A stretch of 33,023 bases of DNA, taken from NCBI GenBank assembly GCA_035388585.1, contig DAOOQE010000015.1, positions 1 to 33,023 of the forward strand, given 5' to 3'. The notes beneath the pieces are model-generated. The model saw only the letters and a list, made by a program, of their open reading frames with translations. It did no database searches and was not told where the DNA came from. The translations under genes were made by a program, and so were the position numbers. Positions 24,441 to 30,706 of the stretch are shown piece by piece; position 1 is the stretch's first letter; the number at the start of each line of letters is the position of its first letter. The DNA comes from CAG-492 sp035388585. Its GTDB lineage: Bacteria > Bacillota > Clostridia > TANB77 > CAG-508.

Positions 24441-24748
24441 TATATTTTTTTAGATTCTTTACTCCAATACTTTAAAAACTCTATAACACTAGGAGTTCCT
24501 TGAAACTCCTTCAAGCACTCTGCTTTACTTTTTTTCCCGTTTATTATCGAATTCCGAATTGCAGTTTCAATACCTTTACAATTCTTCCCGTTTTTTTCAG
24601 CAACCTTTTCAATTACTGTTTCGATAAAGTTAGATACTTTATCATTTAAACCTTGTAAAATCTGTATTATATAGATTTTACCTTGTGATTCCTTTAGACC
24701 CTCTGTAGCTCTTTTAAAATTTGTATTAGTTACCTGATATTCCTTCAT
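24440..24748 (-). CDS. Unknown small helical protein
   Basis: This is a 102-residue, basic, helix-rich protein that I do not recognise. It includes IIQILQGLNDKVSNFIETVI and a C-terminal SVIEFLKYWSKESKKI. Start ATG 24748 with CAGGAGGATTGGAAAC. A TGGC-CAAGT-GCCA mini-hairpin abuts the ribosome site. It is transcribed alone between a consensus promoter and a strong terminator. Confidence 0.7.
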   Translation of the reverse strand: MKEYQVTNTNFKRATEGLKESQGKIYIIQILQGLNDKVSNFIETVIEKVAEKNGKNCKGIETAIRNSIINGKKSKAECLKEFQGTPSVIEFLKYWSKESKKI

Positions 24749-24809
24749 GTTTCCAATCCTCCTGGCACTTGGCCATTTATTTTTTTATGAGCATTTAGCT
24801 ATACAGACT

Positions 24810-24838
24810 ATAATAGCACCTAATTCCTATTATGTCAA
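24810..24838 (-). promoter_or_regulatory. Promoter of the 102-residue gene
   Basis: On the minus strand TTGACA (24838-24833), a 17-nt spacer and TATTAT (24815-24810). Confidence 0.8.
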
Positions 24839-24877
24839 CAGCATTACTTAATTTAATCATAACATTTGTGTATTTTA

Positions 24878-26386
24878 TTATCTTTCATTATCTTTGTTTT
24901 TTTCTAATTTTTTTTCAGTGTTTTTAACATATTTTTTTTCTAATTTTATAACATATTTTTTCTCAGAGTCCCCTTCCAATTTATCCACTAATTTATCATC
25001 TGATTTTTCTTTTGTTTTATCTTCTAACCTAAGTTCCAATTCATCTACTGATTTTTCTTTTGTTTTATCTTCTAACCTAAGTTCCAATTCATCTACTAAT
25101 TTTTTTTCTGATTTTTCTTCCTCTAATACAGATTTTATTTTTACCTTTTCTATAAATTTCTCTACATTTTCTATAAATTTCTCTACATTTTCTTTATGTT
25201 TCTCTACATTTTCTTTATGTTTCTCTACAATTTCTTTATGTTTCTCTACATTTATTTCTTTTACCTTTTCCTTGATTTGAACTAGAGGATTAGCCTTTGC
25301 TACAGGATTTGATTTTACCTTTTCCTCAAATTGCTTTTTAGCTTTTTCAAAATCCTCCATCTCTTTTTTGTCAATAAAATAATTTGGACTTGCTTCTTCT
25401 AACATATCGGCAAATGGTTTTGAAAATCCTGCTCTAGAAATTGTTTGCATATAGTTAGAATAATTCTCACTAATATCATATTCCCCATCTTGTTCTAGAA
25501 TAGTTTTGTCATCATGTATTTCAGGTATACCCTTATATATTTTAGGAATTCTAGAAATGCTACCATCGTTTTCTGTAATACTTATTATTTCAGTTGGTTT
25601 ACCATTTTTATCATATATATATGTGTGTTTAATATTCCCTTGCTCGTCAAATTCTATAATATTTGTACCTTGTTTATTTTTTACTAGTTTAAAAATTGAT
25701 TTACCATTTAAGTATTTTGTATTTATATACTCATTTCCAATATGCGAAAAAACTTCCTTAACATACTGATTATTTCCTCGTTTATCAATTAAGGTCTTGT
25801 CTTCTTCGATTACTCTATCTCCATTAATATATGTAGTTTCTTTTCTTTCAATACTACCTTTATAATTATCTTCAACATCAACCAATGGACCTTTTTTTAT
25901 TTCTTCTGTAACACCTTGTCTTGTTGTTTTTGATAACTCTATATTTAATTTAGAATCCTTAATACTATCAGAAAATGGCACTCCAGTGGTATTTGCAGAA
26001 TTTTTTTTATATCCGAACAAGATGAACTTCTTATTTTTAATTCCTTCACCAGTTGTATAAACCACCTCTTTTATCCCCGGAACAAGGTATCTTTTTGAAG
26101 AAATACCATCTTCTAAATTTTCGTAAAGTCTTATTTCCTTTCCTTCAACTTTTGTTGTCTTATATTTTTTAATAAATTCTTTTTCTGATGCTAAATTTTC
26201 ATTTTTACTATCAGAAGTTATTTCCATTAATTTTTTAACATGTTCATAAATATCATCATCAGCACCATTAAGTATTTGATCATTTTCTGTATTCGATTTT
26301 TCTGTAATATTTGAACCAACTTTTTTCATTAATTCACTTATATTTTCAAAAAACTTTTCTTTAAATCTATTCATTATATTACCCAT
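24878..26386 (-). CDS. Unknown repeat-rich protein with charged coiled-coil tail
   Basis: This is a 502-residue protein with no signal peptide. Residues 80-320 contain YD-repeat-like strands (FDEQGNIKHTYIYDKNGKP, then EIISITENDGS), as in RHS-type or MORN-like sheets, but too few to assign. From about residue 375 the protein is highly charged. Seven-residue repeats (EKHKENV, EKHKENV, EKFIENV; 21-bp period at 25146-25255) and two 16-residue repeats (VDELELRLEDKTKEKS; 48-bp period from 25021) suggest a coiled coil. AAAAGAGGTATAAAT precedes the start. The exact repeats in DNA suggest a length that varies between strains. Confidence 0.72.
   Translation of the reverse strand: MGNIMNRFKEKFFENISELMKKVGSNITEKSNTENDQILNGADDDIYEHVKKLMEITSDSKNENLASEKEFIKKYKTTKVEGKEIRLYENLEDGISSKRYLVPGIKEVVYTTGEGIKNKKFILFGYKKNSANTTGVPFSDSIKDSKLNIELSKTTRQGVTEEIKKGPLVDVEDNYKGSIERKETTYINGDRVIEEDKTLIDKRGNNQYVKEVFSHIGNEYINTKYLNGKSIFKLVKNKQGTNIIEFDEQGNIKHTYIYDKNGKPTEIISITENDGSISRIPKIYKGIPEIHDDKTILEQDGEYDISENYSNYMQTISRAGFSKPFADMLEEASPNYFIDKKEMEDFEKAKKQFEEKVKSNPVAKANPLVQIKEKVKEINVEKHKEIVEKHKENVEKHKENVEKFIENVEKFIEKVKIKSVLEEEKSEKKLVDELELRLEDKTKEKSVDELELRLEDKTKEKSDDKLVDKLEGDSEKKYVIKLEKKYVKNTEKKLEKNKDNER
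25021..25255. repeat. In-frame coding tandem repeats (48 bp and 21 bp)
   Basis: CTTCTAACCTAAGTTCCAAT recurs at 25021 and 25069 (48-bp period). TCTACATTTTCTTTATGTT-type units recur every 21 bp over 25146-25255. Both periods are multiples of three and lie inside the 502-residue gene. Confidence 0.9.
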
Positions 26387-26698
26387 ATTTATACCTCTTT
26401 TCTTAGAATTTAACTTTTAAAATTTAATTTTATTTTTAGAATATTTTTTTATAATACCCATTATTTTTTTAATCTTTTCTTGATTATCTATATTTTACCT
26501 TTTTTGCGCTTTTTAAATTGCTTTTTTTCGCATATTCTTTTCGGATTTTCGAAATTTTTTTTTCTAATACTTTTTTTCTCTAATTTATAAACATATTGTA
26601 ATAAGATAAAACTGCTAAAATCCGGGAAATCAAAAACGTACTTATTACAATTGTAACAGGTACGTTTTCTCAAATTCTCCTTTTAATAATTAACCACT
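26387..26698. other. Intergenic region, no credible gene
   Basis: An open frame at 26488-26673 lacks a ribosome site and overlaps a hairpin that is probably the terminator of the 26699-26971 gene. The remainder is T-rich. Confidence 0.6.
26631..26671 (-). terminator. Hairpin (AAAACGTAC / GTACGTTTT), probable terminator
   Basis: AAAACGTAC, 18 bases, GTACGTTTT. It lies 28 nt beyond the 26699-26971 stop codon. The element is homologous to the one at 28203-28243. Confidence 0.65.
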
Positions 26699-26971
26699 TT
26701 AAATTTCCGTTTTTTCCTGATATTTGATTATTACTTCAAGCCTAAATAATTGTCCATTAGTTTTCTTGAAGATACTCTCCTGTACCTCATACTGAAAAAA
26801 CTGGTCTTCTGAAAAGTACAAGATATTATGCGATATTGCAACTGGTCGGATTTGTCTGCCCATACTAGTAATTAACATTGTTTCAGGTATTGGAACAGAG
26901 TCTAATTTTATATACCCTGTTATAACGCCTTTCTTTACATGTTTTTCAATAGGTTTGGTACAATACACCAT
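26699..26971 (-). CDS. Unknown small beta-rich protein
   Basis: This is a 90-residue soluble protein that I do not recognise. A central run (DSVPIPETMLITSMGRQIRP) and FFQYEVQESIF look like alternating strands. It ends VIIKYQEKTEI. Start ATG 26971 with an excellent RBS (CTAAGGAGGAATCGTTA), which supports it as a real gene despite its size. It is divergent from the 27484 gene across a 512-bp region. Confidence 0.65.
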   Translation of the reverse strand: MVYCTKPIEKHVKKGVITGYIKLDSVPIPETMLITSMGRQIRPVAISHNILYFSEDQFFQYEVQESIFKKTNGQLFRLEVIIKYQEKTEI

Positions 26972-27092
26972 TAACGATTCCTCCTTAGACCTACAAGGCC
27001 AAGAATATTTTTTTAAAAGTTTATGTATTTTTTAATATAACACATTTATATACTTAAATCAATTATTTGAACCTATTTTCCGAAATATTTCT

Positions 27093-27145
27093 TGTTACAA
27101 TTACATTTGTTATTATAAAATTGCACTTACTTTTTAACTTCGCCA
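27093..27145. repeat. Copy of a dispersed element of about 50 bp
   Basis: TTGTTACAATTACATTTGTT, then ATTATAAAATTGCACTTACTTTTTAACTTC. It matches 7175-7222 (ACAATTGCATTTGTTATTAC, then AAAATTGCAATTACTTTTTCACTTC) and, less well, 7261-7308. A half-copy is at 20622-20643. Confidence 0.7.
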
Positions 27146-27159
27146 TTATTTCTTGTTTT

Positions 27160-27335
27160 TTAAATTGCATTTATTTTCATATATATCATCATTTGATTGT
27201 AAAAAGAATCACAATTTAAAGCTCCTAATACTACACCTATTAACTCAATTTGATATGTTTCATTAGTACTTAGTTTTATAGCTATCTAGAATAAAAATTA
27301 GAGAAGATGATAGTGTTCCATAATTTTTTATTAGA
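27160..27335 (-). pseudogene. Decayed 3' end of an XRE-type membrane regulator paralogue
   Basis: Minus-strand translation ending at TAA 27160 gives IAIKLSTNETYQIELIGVVL, then FYNQMMIYMKIN. This parallels the C-terminus of the intact regulator at 31835-32347 (LIGLKLNEVDVYILGLIGG, then YNQMMVYVENN). A stop stands where the paralogue has Trp, another lies upstream, and the helix-turn-helix part is missing. The DNA shares CATCATTTGATT with the intact gene. Confidence 0.7.
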
Positions 27336-27361
27336 ACTTATTTTTATGTCTATAACAAAAG

Positions 27362-27390
27362 TTGAATAATATAGAATTTTATAGTAAAAT
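27362..27390 (+). promoter_or_regulatory. Promoter of the 27484 gene
   Basis: TTGAAT (27362-27367), a 17-nt spacer and TAAAAT (27385-27390). Confidence 0.5.
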
Positions 27391-27444
27391 ATATACATCA
27401 TACTCGTAGGTGTAGTGAGTAAAATAAAGAAATACACTTTAATA

Positions 27445-27467
27445 TTGCATTAATAGTATTAATGCAA
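27445..27467. promoter_or_regulatory. Perfect 11-bp palindrome just before the ribosome site
   Basis: TTGCATTAATA, one G, TATTAATGCAA. It ends six bases before the GGAGG of the 27484 gene, inside the transcript. It could be a repressor operator or an RNA hairpin that controls translation or protects the 5' end. Confidence 0.7.
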
Positions 27468-27471
27468 GATA

Positions 27472-27653
27472 GAAGGAGGAAATATGAAGAATTATAGTAA
27501 TATTCCACCTAATAGCAAAAGTCAGACAAAAAAAGGAGGAAATATTAATGATATAAGTAATATTCCACCTAAGAGCAAAATGCAGACAAATAAAGGAGGA
27601 AATATGAAGAATAAAAGTAATATTCCACCTAATAGCAAAAAGCGGACAAAAAA
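27472..27653. repeat. 60-bp tandem repeat carrying the RBS and start codon, three copies
   Basis: The period is exactly 60 bp: AAGGAGGAAATATGAAGAAT, then AGTAATATTCCACCTAATAG, then CAAAA and a purine-rich end. Copies 1 and 3 have ATG in frame (27484 and 27604). Copy 2 has ATT at that position. Confidence 0.95.
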
Positions 27654-28167
27654 AATAATCAAAGATCATAAAAAAGAACAAGATTTAAAAGGAGATTTCT
27701 ATGCTTTAAGGCCAAGACGAAAGATGAAAAATCACAAAATCAAATTTAACCAAAAAAAATTTGATTTTAAAGGAAAAGCTATAAGTTTAGATGCATATCC
27801 GGATCTAAAACCAGGAATGCAGATGGACCAAATAATTGTCTTATTATCAAACAGCTCCCCAGGAACATTTGTAATATTGACAATGTTTTTAAGGTCTATC
27901 CCAATGTCCTGCAAACTTGTTTTATACTTGTATGAAATAAAGTTTTTAGGACAAGAAATAGAAAATTTTTGGGAATTTTTTTGCAATAAAAATTTTCTTA
28001 TTATGAATCTGGTATTAACGTCTTTCTTTAACAGAAAACTTTCTAAGGAGGAAATAGATAAAATATTAGAAGAATACTATAACTTCTATGAAGAGAATAG
28101 TAGATATTTCTCAAACATGGAAGAATATTCTGAAAACAGCGAAATAGAAGAAAAATTAGTAATTTAA
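27484..28167 (+). CDS. Unknown protein with triplicated start region
   Basis: The frame is 227 residues from ATG 27484, or 187 from ATG 27604. Both ATGs have the same AAGGAGGAAAT ribosome site because each is part of a 60-bp tandem repeat. The N-terminal 60 residues are therefore three copies of a basic motif (YSNIPPNSKSQTKKGGN). The unique part has a basic segment (RPRRKMKNHKIKFNQKKFDF), a hydrophobic middle (IIVLLSNSSPGTFVILTMFL) and an acidic C-terminus (EEYYNFYEENSRYFSNMEEY). No family is recognised. It has its own promoter, a palindrome and a terminator. Translation may start at both ATGs and yield two products. Confidence 0.75.
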   Translation: MKNYSNIPPNSKSQTKKGGNINDISNIPPKSKMQTNKGGNMKNKSNIPPNSKKRTKKIIKDHKKEQDLKGDFYALRPRRKMKNHKIKFNQKKFDFKGKAISLDAYPDLKPGMQMDQIIVLLSNSSPGTFVILTMFLRSIPMSCKLVLYLYEIKFLGQEIENFWEFFCNKNFLIMNLVLTSFFNRKLSKEEIDKILEEYYNFYEENSRYFSNMEEYSENSEIEEKLVI

Positions 28168-28202
28168 AAAATCTTTTATTTATAAAATTCAGATGTGAAA
28201 AC

Positions 28203-28243
28203 AATAAAAACGTACCTTTTACAATAGTAATAGGTACGTTTTC
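28203..28243. terminator. Hairpin AAAACGTACC / GGTACGTTTT, shared terminator
   Basis: A 10-bp stem with a 14-base loop between the convergent 27484 gene and the anti-sigma gene. It is homologous to the hairpin at 26631-26671 over about 50 bp. Confidence 0.75.
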
Positions 28244-28297
28244 TCGTTTCCTTTTTAAATCAATATATATTTAGAAATTCAAGTTAACTTCCTGAAG

Positions 28298-29074
28298 CTA
28301 ATCTATGCTAAGTATTTCTAACGATTCTGTAACTAGTTGACTCATTACATCTCCCCAACCTTCAATTGCTTCCCTATAATATGTTTGTTCAATAATCATA
28401 AATTTTTCTTCATTAATTTTTATAACGTAATACCTACTTAACGCAGAATCCCATTGCATTCCTTTATTGATTGTATATTGTTTTGCATCTATTTCATTTT
28501 TACCTATTTTTATTTCATCAGTATAATATTCTACTGATTCATAGTCAAACTTAATATATTTTTTTATCTCATTACTTATCTCTTTCATTTTCTTTTCTGC
28601 CTCATTAGAATCTATAATATTAACTTTTATAAAAACTTCAGGAGTCTCAATTTTATTTCCATGCTCATCTTTTAGTTCAAGTTTAAATAAATCTGTTTCT
28701 CCATCCTTACTAGTAACAAACTCACTTGGTATATCTATTTTATATCTTACACCATTATTCTCTATTCCGTTAATTTCTTGTGTTTCTATTGTATTAATAT
28801 TTCCTTCTAACAATACATTTGATTTTTTAGGAAAAATTTGCATAGGGTCTTTTCCAGTTATTGCTGTATACCCTGCATAACTTGCTGCAGAGGCACTAAA
28901 AAGTGTTACTGCTGTAATAATTGCTCTTCCAAACATTCCTATTTTGACTCTATTTTTCCTCCTAAATTTTCTCCTTTTCGTATAATTTTTTGACATGTCT
29001 ATTGTTGATTTTACTAAATCCTCATTTATTTCAATTTTATTTACTGAATTTCTATATTTTTCTAAATTATTCAA
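28298..29074 (-). CDS. Anti-sigma factor, single-pass membrane protein
   Basis: The frame is open from GTG 29083, but GGGAGG (29088-29083) overlaps that codon. TTG 29074, eight bases after the ribosome site, is the likelier start and gives 258 residues. The cytoplasmic N-terminus has about 45 residues with a basic patch (TKRRKFRRKNRVK). One membrane helix follows (about 45-67, MFGRAIITAVTLFSASAASY), then an extracellular domain of about 190 residues with no known signature. The overlap with the sigma gene implies translational coupling and 1:1 production. By position and topology it should hold the sigma factor inactive until an envelope signal. The signal is not evident, and no zinc-binding HxxxCxxC motif is seen. 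Confidence 0.85.
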   Translation of the reverse strand: MNNLEKYRNSVNKIEINEDLVKSTIDMSKNYTKRRKFRRKNRVKIGMFGRAIITAVTLFSASAASYAGYTAITGKDPMQIFPKKSNVLLEGNINTIETQEINGIENNGVRYKIDIPSEFVTSKDGETDLFKLELKDEHGNKIETPEVFIKVNIIDSNEAEKKMKEISNEIKKYIKFDYESVEYYTDEIKIGKNEIDAKQYTINKGMQWDSALSRYYVIKINEEKFMIIEQTYYREAIEGWGDVMSQLVTESLEILSID

Positions 29075-29540
29075 TTGCCACACCTCCCACTATCTTATTT
29101 TTAAGTAAATTACGAGCTCTCATTAGCTGAGACTTAATTGTTGACTCTTTTTCCTTAAGTATATTTGCAATTTCAGATATTTTATATTGTTCATAATAAA
29201 ACAAATGTATTACAGTTCTATATTTTACAGGAAGTTCAGATACTGCATAATAAATATCGTCTTTTTCCTTGTCCAATTGAGGTATATCTTCATCTATTTC
29301 CACTCTATTTTTATACCATGTTAGTCTTAAAAGACTTTTACATTGATTTACTGTAACCCTAATCAGCCAGGCCTTTTCGTGTTCTTCATCTATAAATTCT
29401 TCACTATGTTTGCAAAATTTAATTATTACTTCCTGATACACATCTTCACTATCATCTTTGTTTTTTAGCATAGAAAATGCAAGTCTGTATATCATATTTG
29501 AATAATTTTTTATTTTATCTTCTAATTCAAAAATTTCCAT
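29067..29540 (-). CDS. ECF-family RNA polymerase sigma factor
   Basis: This 157-residue protein is typical of small ECF sigma factors with only regions 2 and 4. Region 2 includes NMIYRLAFSMLKNKDDSEDV and EVIIKFCKH, then the -10 binding helix WLIRVTVNQCKSLLR. Region 4 has LPVKYRTVIHLFYYEQYKIS, then EIANILKEKESTIKSQLMRA as its helix-turn-helix. The start follows AAGGGGGAAAA. It overlaps the anti-sigma gene and is preceded by what looks like its own target promoter, so autoregulation is likely. Confidence 0.95.
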   Translation of the reverse strand: MEIFELEDKIKNYSNMIYRLAFSMLKNKDDSEDVYQEVIIKFCKHSEEFIDEEHEKAWLIRVTVNQCKSLLRLTWYKNRVEIDEDIPQLDKEKDDIYYAVSELPVKYRTVIHLFYYEQYKISEIANILKEKESTIKSQLMRARNLLKNKIVGGVAIE

Positions 29541-29562
29541 TTTTCCCCCTTTATAATGATAA

Positions 29563-29588
29563 TACGTTTCAGATAACGAAAAGGTTGC
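29563..29588 (-). promoter_or_regulatory. ECF-type autoregulatory promoter
   Basis: On the minus strand GCAACC (29588-29583), 16 nt, CGTA (29566-29563). AACC and CGT are the hallmarks of ECF-dependent promoters in Firmicutes. It is the only such pair noticed in the window. The leader would be only about 15 nt. Confidence 0.72.
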
Positions 29589-29680
29589 ATTGATTTTTTT
29601 TATTGCATAAATTTTTCTAATAACATCATCTCATTTTTTTATTGTTTTATGCTTTTTTTGGAAGTAAATGCAATATTTCA

Positions 29681-29938
29681 TCACTTAAAATTAACATCTT
29701 TAAAATCTTCTGCTGTTAGAATTATTTCCTCATTCCTATATTTTTTCAATACTAGTCTTATTGCATCTTCTTTGCTTTCCGCTTCAACTTTTACAATTTT
29801 TTGTAGTATTTCATCTATCTCAATTTCATATTCCTGCATATGTTTAACGCAATTATTTAATAATTCTATTCTATACAATTTTTCTCCATTTTCTAAATCT
29901 TGCATGTACTCTGCTCCGAAATTTCTCGTAATATCCAT
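29681..29938 (-). CDS. DpnD/PcfM-like domain, in frame with the lost C-terminus of the GNAT gene
   Basis: The frame reads NFGAEYMQDLENGEKLYRIE, the expected final strands of the acetyltransferase, and then continues without a stop into MQEYEIEIDEILQKIVKVEA, then ESKEDAIRLVLKKYRNEE and IILTAEDFKDVNF. The last 52 residues match the small DpnD/PcfM-like family (PF14207) of unknown function, commonly found on mobile elements. An internal ATG at 29839 begins exactly at that domain but has no ribosome site. So this is either a GNAT-DpnD fusion split by a frameshift, or a small gene that lost its own initiation signals. Confidence 0.6.
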   Translation of the reverse strand: MDITRNFGAEYMQDLENGEKLYRIELLNNCVKHMQEYEIEIDEILQKIVKVEAESKEDAIRLVLKKYRNEEIILTAEDFKDVNFK

Positions 29939-30317
29939 TCAAATCGGTCTTCAAATATACTCTTTCAAAACCTCTTTTCTTACTTTCTTTCAAAAGCGCA
30001 TCATTTAGAATTTTTGAACAACCTCTTCCTCTATATTCTTTTTTTACAAACATTGTTGCATACCAAGGAGATAAATCAGATCTTTCGTCTCCGTCAGTAG
30101 GAAATAGAGAAATGAAACCAACTAAATTATCTTCATCCAACAGAATCAGTTTGCAATAATCATTTCTATCTAACATTGACTTTATAGAAATAATTTTTTT
30201 CTGTAACCAAACTCTATAATCTTCTTCGCTTAAAATTCTGTTACCCCATTCATTATGGGTCAATTCAACTATTTCTTCCAAATATTCCAGCTTATCCTTA
30301 ATATTATAAATCTCCAA
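29871..30317 (-). CDS. GNAT N-acetyltransferase, frameshifted near its C-terminus
   Basis: This protein has 148 residues as read. The acetyl-CoA site is MFVKKEYRGRGCSKILNDAL, containing R-G-R-G, with GFISLFPTDG and YLKTDLNGYYEKF around it. The start is TTG 30317 with GAAGGG 11 bases upstream; no better ATG is near. After YYEKF the frame goes to RSRVHARFRKWRKIV. The expected continuation (GAEYMQDLENGEKLY) lies one base ahead in the next frame, so one extra base in AAATTTCGG breaks the gene. It could be a mutation, an assembly error or a +1 recoding site. The substrate is unknown. Confidence 0.8.
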   Translation of the reverse strand: MEIYNIKDKLEYLEEIVELTHNEWGNRILSEEDYRVWLQKKIISIKSMLDRNDYCKLILLDEDNLVGFISLFPTDGDERSDLSPWYATMFVKKEYRGRGCSKILNDALLKESKKRGFERVYLKTDLNGYYEKFRSRVHARFRKWRKIV

Positions 30318-30706
30318 AATCTAAAATTCCCTTCTCACATATGTTCCATCTAATACTTATTTTTTTTTCGTAATTAGTATCTACTTATTTTTTTCTTTAA
30401 CTTTTACTTATGAATTTATTATATTTATTATTAACGATATTATATAACAATATTTTTTTTGTAGCAATAAATTTATAAATGAGGATAGTATAGATTTTTT
30501 TAATGCTCTTGATTATCGACTTTCCATTGTCTCATGGAAGTCCCGAGTCTAACCCTAGTTTCACCAAGTAAAAAACACCAAACATCCATAAAGGTTTGTT
30601 CGGTGTTTAAATGTTTATATATTATCGGTGTTTTCATTTTAATTTTGTATTACTACTTTTTTGCTATTTTTCAAAATTATAATTATATTTGTTCTGTGTT
30701 TTATTT
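30318..30706. other. Intergenic region upstream of the GNAT gene, with hairpins
   Basis: This 389-bp region contains a T-rich stretch, a higher-GC segment with a GACTTTCCAT / ATGGAAGTC hairpin (30518-30542) and the heliorhodopsin terminator. No gene is seen. Confidence 0.55.
30571..30610 (-). terminator. Terminator downstream of the heliorhodopsin gene
   Basis: On the minus strand AAACACC, a mismatch, AACA-rich arms, GGTGTTT, then TTTT. It lies about 100 nt after the stop codon. Confidence 0.75.

Larger units (their letters stand above)
26972..27483. other. Divergent intergenic region with decayed sequence
   Basis: This 512-bp region holds a copy of the dispersed repeat (27093-27145), a decayed XRE-regulator remnant (27160-27335), and the promoter and palindrome of the 27484 gene. 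These are listed separately. Confidence 0.6.

Noticed and set aside
26488..26673. 61-residue minus-strand open frame
   Set aside because: No ribosome site; it overlaps the AAAACGTAC/GTACGTTTT hairpin that also occurs at 28203, and its composition is dominated by Lys and Phe from AT-rich DNA.
27484..27603. Treating the N-terminal repeats as a collagen- or ice-binding-like repeat domain
   Set aside because: The repeat unit contains a complete ribosome site and start codon, so duplication of the initiation region explains it better.
30530..30566. Possible tRNA 3' end (TTTCACCA)
   Set aside because: There is no T-loop TTCRA consensus, no anticodon arm and no acceptor partner upstream.
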